64,000 nucleotides of DNA, taken from the NCBI RefSeq assembly GCF_026626635.1, contig NZ_JAPNKA010000001.1, positions 8,308,001 to 8,372,000 of the forward strand. Reading direction: 5' to 3'. Shown piece by piece: positions 42,701-50,429 of this stretch (position 1 is the first letter of the stretch; every line of letters starts with the position of its first letter). The notes beneath the pieces are model-generated. The model did no database searches and was not told where the DNA came from. It saw only the letters and a list, made by a program, of their open reading frames with translations. Source of the DNA: Archangium lansingense. GTDB lineage: Bacteria > Myxococcota > Myxococcia > Myxococcales > Myxococcaceae. The position numbers and the translations under genes were made by a program.

Positions 42701-44451
42701 AGCTCGGCGAGCGCCACTGGTCCATCAACCCGCGCGAGGCCGCGGACTTCGCGTCCCTGCTCCAGCAGCTCTCCGCCCAGGGACTCGGGCCCGACCGCAT
42801 CCTCCACCTCTGGAGCGCGGTCCCCGAGGGCACCTTCGGGGCGCAGGGAGCCTCGTTCGACAAGGCCCAGGAGCAGGGCTTCCACAGCCTGCTGTTCCTC
42901 GCCCAGGCGCTCGGCCGCCAGGAGGCGAAGCCCGTATCGCTCACCGTCGTCACCCACCGGATGCAGGCGCTCGGTGATGAGCTGCCCAACCCCGAGCGGG
43001 CCACTGTACTCGGCCCGGTGCGCGTCATTCCCCAGGAGTACCCGCACCTCTCCTGCAAGTCCGTGGACGTGAGCCTGCCCGCGCCGGGGAGCTGGCAGGA
43101 GGCCCACCTCACCGAGCAGCTCCTCGCCGAGGGCGCCGAGGACTCCCGGAGCCAGAACGTCATCGCGTACCGCGGCCAGCAGCGCCAGGTGCAGGTGTTC
43201 GAGGCCGTCCCCGCTCGCGAGCCGGGCTACGTCCCGCTGCGTGACAAGGGCGTCTACCTCCTGCTCGGCGGCTTCGGCACCATCGGCTACAGCCATGCCG
43301 AGGTGCTCGCGAAGCGCGCCCAGGCTCGGCTCGTGCTCGTCGGCCGCTCCGCCCTGCCCGAGCGCTCCACGTGGGACTCGTGGCTGGCCTCGCATGATGA
43401 GAAGGACCCCATCGGCCAGCGCATCCGCAAGGTGCGCGCGCTCGAGGCCCTGGGCGCCGAGGTGCTCGTGGCCAGCGCGGACGTGGCCGACCGGGCCCAG
43501 CTCCGCGCCGTCGTCGAGCAGACCCTCTCGCGCTTCGGCGAGTTGCACGGCGTGGTGTTCGCCGCGGGCACGGTGGATGCCTCGCTGTTCCGCTCCGTCG
43601 CGGACGCCACCCCCGCCGACGCCCGCTTCCTCTTCCAGAGCCGTGCGCTCGGGCTCTACGCGCTCGAGGAGATGCTGCGCGGCCGGACGCTCGACTTCTG
43701 CATGCTGGCCTCGTCGCTCGCGGCGGTGCTCGGGGGCGTCGGACGGGCCTCGTACTCTGCGGCCATGAGCTTCATGGACGCGTTCGCCCTCCGCCAGACG
43801 CAGGAGTCCCCGGTGCCCTGGATGAGCGTGGGCTGGGATGCCTGGGCCGCCGACTCGGGCCCCAACCCGTTCGGTGCCCTGTCCATCTCCGCCAGCGAGG
43901 GCACCGAGGCCTTCACGCACCTGCTCTCCATGGGCGCGGTGGCCCAGGTCGCCGTCTCCACCAGCAACCTGCTGGCCCGCTTCGAGCAGACGGCTCGGCC
44001 CGAGCCCCAGAAGGCCGCCGACGCGCACAAGACCCAGCACGTGGTGCCCGACGCGCAGTCCCAGCAGGCCGCGCCCCGCCCCGCCATGCAGAACGCCTAC
44101 GTGGCCCCGCGTGACGATCTGGAGGAGTCCGTCGCGAAGCTGTGGGAGTCCATGCTGGGCATCACCCAGGTGGGCATCCACGACAACTTCTTCGAGCTGG
44201 GTGGCAACTCGCTGGTGGGCATCAAGCTGATTGCCCGGGTGCGCGACCAGTTCGGCATCCAGATCCCCGCCGTCACCCTGTACGAGGGCCCGACGGTGGA
44301 GGCTCTGGCGAAGCTGCTCAAGGCCGCCTCGGGTGGCTCCGAGGATGGAGCCGAGGATGAGTCCAGCGAGTCCGACAGCCGCAGCCGTGGCGAGCGCCGC
44401 CGCGCCCGGAGACAGCGCCGCGGCAGCGATGACTCCGCCACCGAAGAATAG
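39787..44451 (+). CDS. PKS 1: KS(Cys to Ser)-AT-KR-ACP
   Basis: 1554 residues. KS (~11-435): the catalytic Cys is Ser182, in IQSSSSTSLTAIH; both His are kept (GHGTATLMGD, KSNIGH). AT (~535-860): Ser631 in GHSIGEY and HAFHS, a malonyl-CoA signature. A structural linker leads to KR (~1150-1370): loop GGFGTIG, Tyr1323 kept, but the YxxxN Asn is Met1327. The carrier has Ser1475 (ELGGNSLVG, PCP-like). The tail is rich in Ser, Asp, Glu and Arg. As read, it would add one malonyl unit, but the Ser in place of Cys questions normal chain transfer. It is codirectional with 51 bp after NRPS 1. Confidence 0.92.
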   Translation: MTTETTPELEGIAIVGLAAHVPGSRTIAEFWKNLRDGVESISFFSDEELISTGIDPSLVRAPNYIKACGILGDTDQFDAAFFGLNPREAALMDPQHRVFLQCAWEALETAGYSPDRQPGRTGVFGGMSMNTYLLTNVYPHLSHVASVESLQASIGNDKDALTTEVAYRLNLKGPAVTIQSSSSTSLTAIHYACQSLLNYECDMALAGGVSIHFPEKQGYLYYEGGTTAPDGHCRPYDAKGQGFVSGHGAGVVALRRLADAVASGDTIYAVVKATAVNNDGSQKVSYMAPSVEGQAEVVSLAQAIAGVEPDSIGYIEGHGTATLMGDPIEIAGLTQAFRAGTDKKGFCAIGSVKSNIGHLDSAAGAVGLIKAALVLHHKQIPATLHFESPNPAIDFANSPFYVNAKLSDWPEGETPRRAGVTSLGMGGTNAHAILEETPELPATDKPRRPSQVLMISARSDASLEAATDRLVSHLRANPDLSLADVAYTLQVGRKRFGRRRTLVANSLSDALEALSSRDPARVFTGGQETEGRPVMFMFSGQGAQYVDMGRHLYESEPVFRDEVDACSKKLEKHLGFDLRTVLYPPEAGREAATERLKQTAITQPALFVIEYALAKLWMSWGLKPQAMIGHSIGEYVAACLAGVFTLEDALALVAARGRLMQQMPAGSMLAIPMAEAQVLPLLGTELSLAAVNSPETCVVAGPPPAIDALADKFTAQAIATTRLHTSHAFHSSMMDPILDAFREQVRRVSRQVPQLPYLSNVTGKWITAEEATSPDYWARHLRQAVRFADGLNELLKEKDAIFLEVGPGQTLTTLARQHPAKAAQHVVLNSLRHPREQKNDLDFLLNTLGRLWLAGIEPDWDAFYGDEKRRRIPLPTSPFERQRHWVDPPKDHAHGKSKGAAADKKQEVSRWFYLPSWQRALPPSAAWSEQKACWWLLLPESHGNGLGASLTRRLAEAGQQAIIVTPGTHLAQLGERHWSINPREAADFASLLQQLSAQGLGPDRILHLWSAVPEGTFGAQGASFDKAQEQGFHSLLFLAQALGRQEAKPVSLTVVTHRMQALGDELPNPERATVLGPVRVIPQEYPHLSCKSVDVSLPAPGSWQEAHLTEQLLAEGAEDSRSQNVIAYRGQQRQVQVFEAVPAREPGYVPLRDKGVYLLLGGFGTIGYSHAEVLAKRAQARLVLVGRSALPERSTWDSWLASHDEKDPIGQRIRKVRALEALGAEVLVASADVADRAQLRAVVEQTLSRFGELHGVVFAAGTVDASLFRSVADATPADARFLFQSRALGLYALEEMLRGRTLDFCMLASSLAAVLGGVGRASYSAAMSFMDAFALRQTQESPVPWMSVGWDAWAADSGPNPFGALSISASEGTEAFTHLLSMGAVAQVAVSTSNLLARFEQTARPEPQKAADAHKTQHVVPDAQSQQAAPRPAMQNAYVAPRDDLEESVAKLWESMLGITQVGIHDNFFELGGNSLVGIKLIARVRDQFGIQIPAVTLYEGPTVEALAKLLKAASGGSEDGAEDESSESDSRSRGERRRARRQRRGSDDSATEE

Positions 44452-44483
44452 AACCGAGAACCCTCGCTTCGAGACACACTTCC

Positions 44484-47400
44484 ATGCCTCACGAAACCTT
44501 CATCGACGAGCAGGACATCGCCATCATCGGCATGACCGGCCGATTCCCCGGCGCACAGGACCTCGACGCGTTCTGGAAGAACCTGTGCGACGGCACGGAG
44601 TCCATCCGGCCGCTGAGTGACGCCGATCTGGAGAAGCTCGGCGTGGATCCCGCCCTGCGCAAGGATCCGCACTACGTGAAGGCCAGCGCCGCGCTGGAGG
44701 GCATGGAGCTGTTCGACGCGGGCTTCTTCGGCTTCACGCCTCGCGAGGCGGAGCTGATGGATCCGCAGCACCGCGTCTTCCTGGAGTGCGCCTGGGGAGC
44801 CTTGGAGCACGCCGGCTATGCGCCGGACCGGCATGACGGGGCCATCGGTGTGTTCGCGGGCGCATCCACGAACACGTACCTCATCTACAACCTCGTCCCC
44901 AACGCGGACCGGCTCGGCGCGCTGGACATGGTGCAGGCCGACATCGGCAACGGCGGCGACTTCCTCAGCACCCGCGTCGCCTACAAGCTGGACCTGCGCG
45001 GCCCCAGCTACTCCATCCTCAGCGCGTGCTCGACGTCGCTGGTGGCCACCCACGTGGCCTGCCAGAGTCTGCTGAACGAAGAGTGCGACATGGCGCTGGC
45101 CGGTGGCGTGTCCATCCAGGTCAAGCACCCCGAGGGCTACCCGTACATCCCCGGCGGCATCGTGTCCCCCGACGGCCACTGCCGCGCCTTCGATGCCAAG
45201 GCGGAAGGCACCGTGTTCGGCAGCGGCGTGGGCGTGGTGTTGCTCAAGCGCCTCAAGGACGCCCTCAAGGATGGTGACTTCATCCACGCCGTCATCAAGG
45301 GCTCGGCCATCAACAACGATGGTTCTCACAAGGTGGGCTACACCGCGCCCAGCGTGGAGGGCCAGGCGGCCGTCATCGGCGAGGCGCTCGGGGCTGCTGG
45401 CGTGGAGCCGGAGACGATCGGCTACATCGAGGCCCACGGCACCGGCACCCAGATGGGTGACCCCATCGAGATTCGCGCCCTCACCAAGGCGTTCCGCTAC
45501 AAGCCCGGCACTCCGCGCGCGGCGAAGATGCGCTGCGCCATCGGCTCGCTCAAGAGCAACATCGGCCACCTGGCCAACGCCGCGGGCGTCTCCAGCCTCA
45601 TCAAGGCCGTGCTCTCGCTGGAGCACAAGAAGCTGCCGCCCAGCCTGCACTTCGAGAAGCCGAGCCCTGAGATCGACTTCGCCAACAGCCCCTTCTACGT
45701 GAACACCACGCTGGCCGACTGGCAGGCGCCCGCCAATGCTCCGCGCCGCGCCGGTGTCAGCTCCTTCGGTGTCGGCGGCACGAATGCCCATGTGGTGCTC
45801 CAGGAGGCGCCGCCCGTTGCGTCCCCGGCTGCCTCCCGGCCCGTGCAGTTGCTCGTGCTCTCGGCCAAGTCCGAGGCGGCGCTCGAGGCGGCCACGGATA
45901 ACCTCGCCAAGCACCTCCAGGCGAACCCGGGCATCAACCTCGCCGATGTCGCCCACACGCTCCAGGTGGGCCGACAGGACATGGCCTTCCGCCGCGTGAT
46001 GGTGTGCCGCGATGTCGCGGAGGCCGTGAGCGCCCTTCAGACGCGGGATGCCCAGCGCGTGTGGACTGGCTCGCCCACCGCTCAGGACCGGCCGGTGGCG
46101 TTCCTGTTCCCGGGTCAGGGCTCGCAGTACGTGGACATGGCGCGCGAGCTGTACGCCTCCGAGCCCGTGTTCCGCGAGCACCTGGACACCTGCGCCACGC
46201 ACCTCCAGCCGCTCCTGGGGTTGGATCTGCGCAAGCTGCTCTACCCCGAGCAGGCCCAGGCCGAGGACGCCGCCCGGACGCTCACCCGGACCGGCATCGC
46301 CCAGCCGGCCCTCTTCTCCATCGAGTACGCGCTCGCCCAACTGTGGATCTCATGGGGCGTGAAGCCCAAGGCGATGCTCGGACACAGCATCGGTGAGTAC
46401 GTAGCCGCCTGCCTCTCCGGCGTCTTCGAGCTGCGCGACGCGCTCTCACTGGTCGCCGCCCGCGGACAGTTGATGCAGGAGCTGCCCGCCGGCTCCATGC
46501 TGAGCGTTCAGCTCCCCGAGGAAGAGCTCCGGCCGCACCTGGGCGCCGAGCTGTCCGTGGCCGCCGTCAACGCGCCGGCCTTCACCGTCGTTGCCGGGCC
46601 TACTCCCGCCATCGAGGCGCTCCAGGAGAAGCTCAAGGACCGCGGCGTCAATGCACAGCGGCTGCACACGTCTCACGCGTTCCACTCGGCGATGATGGAC
46701 CCCATCCTCGCGCCGTTCACCGCGCGCGTGCGTCAGGTGAAGCTCAGCCCGCCGAAGATTCCCTTCGTCTCCAACGTCACCGGCACGTGGATTGACGCGG
46801 CCCAGGCCACCAGCCCCGAGTACTGGGCCACGCACCTGCGCCAGGCCGTGCGCTTCGCCGATGGCTTGAAGACGCTCGCGCAGAAGCCGCAACAGGTGCT
46901 GCTCGAGGTGGGCCCCGGCAACACGCTCGCCACCCTCACCCGGCAGCAGCCCGCCCAGGGCGAGCGCACCGTGCTGTCATCCACCCGCCACCCGCGCGAG
47001 CAGTCCTCCGACGAGGCCGTGCTGCTCGGCACGCTAGGCCGGCTCTGGTTGAGCGGCGTCACGCCCGACTGGAAGGGCTTCTACGCCCGCGAGAAGCGCC
47101 GTCGGCTCCCGCTGCCCACCTACCCCTTCGAGCGCCAGCGCTACTGGATCGACGCCCGGCCCTCCGGAGTGGCTCCGCGTCCGGCGGCCTCCGCCGAGAA
47201 GAAGCGCGACGTCGCCGACTGGTTCTACGTGCCCTCGTGGAAGCGCACGCCGGCACCGCGTCCCGCCGCGACGAAGGCCTCCAGCCGGGGCTGGCTGCTA
47301 TTCGCGGATGTGAGCGGTGTGGCGGACGCGCTCGCACCGAAGCTTGCCCAGGCGGGTCAGCCCGTCATCCGCGTCATCCCCGGGGAGTCGTTCGGCCGCC

Positions 47401-50400
47401 GCGCCGATGGCACCTATACGCTCGACCCGCGGCGGCGCGAGGACTACGCCGCCCTGCTCCAGGCGCTCCAAAAGGAGGGCCAGCCGTTCGACGGCGTGGT
47501 GCACCTGTGGAGCGTAATGCCCGAGCCCGTGTCCCTCGAGCGCGCGCTGGACACCGGCTTCTACAGCCTGCTGTTCCTCGCGCAAGCCTTGGGCTCCCAG
47601 GGCCGCTCGGAGCCGCTCGCGTGGTGGGTCGCTTCCACCGGCACCTGCAAGGTGGAGAGCGCGGATGCGCCCTCGCCGGAGAAGGCGACGCTCCTCGGCC
47701 CGTGCCGCGTCGTGCCCCAGGAGTATCCGCACATCACCTGCCGCTTCGTGGACGTGGCGTCTGGCAACGCCGCCACCGTTGCGGGCCAGCTCCTCGCGGA
47801 GCTCGAGTCCAGCGCTTCCGAGCCGGTCATCGCCTGGCGCGGGCGCCAGCGGTGGGTCCAGACCTTCGAGCCGCTGCGCCTGGAGGCCGACGCCGCTCCC
47901 CTCCGGACGCTGAAGCAGCAGGGCGTGTACCTGCTCACAGAAGGTCTGACGGGCATCGGCTACGCGCTGGCCGGTGAGCTGGCCCGGAGCTTCAAGGCCC
48001 GGTTGGCGCTGGTGGAGGACAAGGGCTTCCCGCCGAAGGCCGAGTGGGCCCAGTGGCTGTCGAGCCACGGGGCGCAGGACGCCATCAGCCGGAAGATCCA
48101 GTCCGCGCAGGTGCTGGAGGCGTCCGGAGCGTCAGTGCTGGTGCTCGGTGCTGACCTGACCGACGAGAGCCAGATGCGCCAGGCCGTCACGCGGAGCCTG
48201 GAGCAGTTCGGCCGCATCGACGGCATCATCCACGCCGCGGGTGGCCTGCGTCAGGGCGCCACGCTGGGCACCATTCAGGAGACGGGCGCCGCCGAGTGCG
48301 CCTCGCACTTCGCACCCCAGGTGCACGGCCTGCGCGTCCTGGAGAAGGTGCTCCCGGCCGAGGGGCCCGCGTTCTGCCTCCTGGTGTCCTCGCTGTCCTC
48401 CATCCTCGGAGGGTTCGGGCAAGTGGTGCACGCGGCGGGCAGCCACTTCATGGACGCCTTCGCCGAGCGCCGGAGCGAGCCGGGCACCTACCCGTGGCTC
48501 AGCGTGGACTGGGACGCCTGGCAGTTCGAGGGAGCGCCCTCCATGGCGGGCTCCGCGCTGGCTCGGTACGCCATGCAGCCCGAAGAGGGGCTCGAGGCGG
48601 CCCGCCGCATCCTGACCCACGCTCCCGGCGGCCAGCTCGTACTCTCCACGGGTGACCTCGACGCCCGCCAGCGCCAGACGGCGAGCACGGCTCAGGCCTC
48701 GGGAGCCTCGGGCAAGAAGGCGGCCACGTCCCAGCACGCGCGGCCCTCGCTGGCCACCGCCTACGTGGCGCCTCGCACGGACCTGGAGCGCACCGTCGCC
48801 GCGGTCTGGGAGCAGGTGCTCGGCATCCAGCAGATCGGCATCAACGACAACTTCTTCGAGCTGGGCGGGCACTCGCTGATGGCGACGCAGCTTCGCAACC
48901 AACTCCACGCCGAGCTCAAGGTGGACCTGCCCCTGCGCGGCCTCTTCGAGACCCCCACCGTGGGCGCCACCGCCGCGAAGATCGAGCAGGAGCTGAGCAA
49001 GAACGCCGCGGCCTCGGAGAAGCCCATTGGCGAGCGGCTGCGCGCCGCGTTCCCCACCGAGCGCCAGGGCATCATGGAGGACTACCTCAAGCGGAAGATC
49101 GCCGCGGGCCTCCGGATCACGGTCGAGCAGCTCCCCGCGGATGGCAGCCTCAAGAGCTACGACCTGAACCTGCTCGGCGCCGAGGTGGAGTACAGCCTGC
49201 GGCAGGACTTCAAGTTCCAGCTCTACCCGCATGAGATCCAGGAGCACGCCGCCATCCCCGAGCTGGCCCGCTACCTCCTGGCCGAGATGGAGCGGCTGGC
49301 CAACCCGGCGAAGTACGTCTCCGACAAGCCGCTGTCGGCGTACACGCTCAAGCCCTACCGCAAGCACGCGGCGGACAGCGCGTCCGCCATGCAGGGCAAG
49401 CGCAAGAACCCGCCCATGGTGTTCGTGCACTCCAGCCCGCGCGCCGGCTCGACCCTGTTCCGCGTGATGCTCGCGGGACACCCGAAGCTCTTCTGCCCGC
49501 CGGAGGTCAACCTCCTGTTCTTCGAGAACATGCGCGAGTGGCGCGAGAACATCGGCTTCGGCCATGAGATGGAGTGGACCACCGGCGGTCTCCAGTGGGC
49601 CTTCATGGAGCTGATGGGCATCGACTCCGCCGCGGGTCAGGCGCTCGTGGACAAGTTCGTCGCCGAGAACACTCCGGCCCAGGAGATCTTCGCCAGGCTC
49701 CAGGAGCTGTCCGCCCCGCGCCTGCTGGTGGACAAGACGCCCTCGTACGCGCTGGATGCCGAGACGCTCTGGCGCTCGGAGGTGATGTTCGACCGGCCGA
49801 AGTACATCTTCCTCTACCGCCACCCGTACCCGGTGATGGAGTCGCTGCTGCGCGTGCGCTTCGACCGGCTCTTCGGCCCCAGCCTCTTCGGCAACGCGGA
49901 GGTGGATCCGCACGTGGTGGCCGAGACCGTCTGGGCGCTCTGCAACCGCAACCTGCTCGACTTCTTCTCACGCGTTGAGAAGGAGCGAGTCCTTTGGGTG
50001 CAATACGAGCGGCTCGTGCGCGACCCCACCGCCGTGATGACTGGCGTGTGCGAGTTCCTGGAGATTCCCTTCGACGAACGTGTAGTCCAGCCGTATGACG
50101 GTAAGAAGGAGCGAATGATGGGCGGACTGGGGGATCCCAACATCCTCCAGCACAAGGGCATCGAGAAGGGCCTCGGCGAGAGCTGGAAGAAGATCAAGTG
50201 GCCGCGTCCGCTCGATCCGACCACGCTCGAGCTGGTCGCCCGGCTCGGCTACGAGGTGGAGCAGGCCGCTCCGCCGCCGAAGCCGGCCCAGCCCAAGCCC
50301 GCCGCGCCCAAGACCGCTTACACTGCTGAAGAGGCCGAAAAGCTCCTGGCAAACATGGACCAGCTCTCGGATGAGCAGGTCGCGGAGTTGCTGGCGGTGC

Positions 50401-50426
50401 TGGAAGCCGAAAAGGAAAAGGACTGA
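44484..50426 (+). CDS. PKS 2: KS-AT-KR-ACP-pseudoACP-sulfotransferase
   Basis: 1980 residues. KS (~10-440) is intact: Cys182 in SACSTSLVA, EAHGTGT and KSNIGH. AT (~535-860) carries GHSIGEY and HAFHS (malonyl). KR (~1145-1370) looks dead: catalytic Tyr is His1316 (VVHAAGS), and the NADPH loop is TEGLTGIG. ACP has Ser1464 (ELGGHSLMA). Residues ~1515-1605 resemble a second ACP whose Ser is Leu1563 (YDLNLLGAEVEYS). Residues ~1640-1930 are a sulfotransferase: PAPS-binding SSPRAGSTLFRVM, FCPPEVNLLFFE, VDKTPSYALD and the 3'-phosphate segment FLYRHPYPVMESLL, as in CurM/Ols PKSs. No thioesterase follows. The tail (LLANMDQLSDEQVAELLAVLE) is an acidic docking helix. Confidence 0.93.
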   Translation: MPHETFIDEQDIAIIGMTGRFPGAQDLDAFWKNLCDGTESIRPLSDADLEKLGVDPALRKDPHYVKASAALEGMELFDAGFFGFTPREAELMDPQHRVFLECAWGALEHAGYAPDRHDGAIGVFAGASTNTYLIYNLVPNADRLGALDMVQADIGNGGDFLSTRVAYKLDLRGPSYSILSACSTSLVATHVACQSLLNEECDMALAGGVSIQVKHPEGYPYIPGGIVSPDGHCRAFDAKAEGTVFGSGVGVVLLKRLKDALKDGDFIHAVIKGSAINNDGSHKVGYTAPSVEGQAAVIGEALGAAGVEPETIGYIEAHGTGTQMGDPIEIRALTKAFRYKPGTPRAAKMRCAIGSLKSNIGHLANAAGVSSLIKAVLSLEHKKLPPSLHFEKPSPEIDFANSPFYVNTTLADWQAPANAPRRAGVSSFGVGGTNAHVVLQEAPPVASPAASRPVQLLVLSAKSEAALEAATDNLAKHLQANPGINLADVAHTLQVGRQDMAFRRVMVCRDVAEAVSALQTRDAQRVWTGSPTAQDRPVAFLFPGQGSQYVDMARELYASEPVFREHLDTCATHLQPLLGLDLRKLLYPEQAQAEDAARTLTRTGIAQPALFSIEYALAQLWISWGVKPKAMLGHSIGEYVAACLSGVFELRDALSLVAARGQLMQELPAGSMLSVQLPEEELRPHLGAELSVAAVNAPAFTVVAGPTPAIEALQEKLKDRGVNAQRLHTSHAFHSAMMDPILAPFTARVRQVKLSPPKIPFVSNVTGTWIDAAQATSPEYWATHLRQAVRFADGLKTLAQKPQQVLLEVGPGNTLATLTRQQPAQGERTVLSSTRHPREQSSDEAVLLGTLGRLWLSGVTPDWKGFYAREKRRRLPLPTYPFERQRYWIDARPSGVAPRPAASAEKKRDVADWFYVPSWKRTPAPRPAATKASSRGWLLFADVSGVADALAPKLAQAGQPVIRVIPGESFGRRADGTYTLDPRRREDYAALLQALQKEGQPFDGVVHLWSVMPEPVSLERALDTGFYSLLFLAQALGSQGRSEPLAWWVASTGTCKVESADAPSPEKATLLGPCRVVPQEYPHITCRFVDVASGNAATVAGQLLAELESSASEPVIAWRGRQRWVQTFEPLRLEADAAPLRTLKQQGVYLLTEGLTGIGYALAGELARSFKARLALVEDKGFPPKAEWAQWLSSHGAQDAISRKIQSAQVLEASGASVLVLGADLTDESQMRQAVTRSLEQFGRIDGIIHAAGGLRQGATLGTIQETGAAECASHFAPQVHGLRVLEKVLPAEGPAFCLLVSSLSSILGGFGQVVHAAGSHFMDAFAERRSEPGTYPWLSVDWDAWQFEGAPSMAGSALARYAMQPEEGLEAARRILTHAPGGQLVLSTGDLDARQRQTASTAQASGASGKKAATSQHARPSLATAYVAPRTDLERTVAAVWEQVLGIQQIGINDNFFELGGHSLMATQLRNQLHAELKVDLPLRGLFETPTVGATAAKIEQELSKNAAASEKPIGERLRAAFPTERQGIMEDYLKRKIAAGLRITVEQLPADGSLKSYDLNLLGAEVEYSLRQDFKFQLYPHEIQEHAAIPELARYLLAEMERLANPAKYVSDKPLSAYTLKPYRKHAADSASAMQGKRKNPPMVFVHSSPRAGSTLFRVMLAGHPKLFCPPEVNLLFFENMREWRENIGFGHEMEWTTGGLQWAFMELMGIDSAAGQALVDKFVAENTPAQEIFARLQELSAPRLLVDKTPSYALDAETLWRSEVMFDRPKYIFLYRHPYPVMESLLRVRFDRLFGPSLFGNAEVDPHVVAETVWALCNRNLLDFFSRVEKERVLWVQYERLVRDPTAVMTGVCEFLEIPFDERVVQPYDGKKERMMGGLGDPNILQHKGIEKGLGESWKKIKWPRPLDPTTLELVARLGYEVEQAAPPPKPAQPKPAAPKTAYTAEEAEKLLANMDQLSDEQVAELLAVLEAEKEKD

Positions 50427-50429
50427 GCC

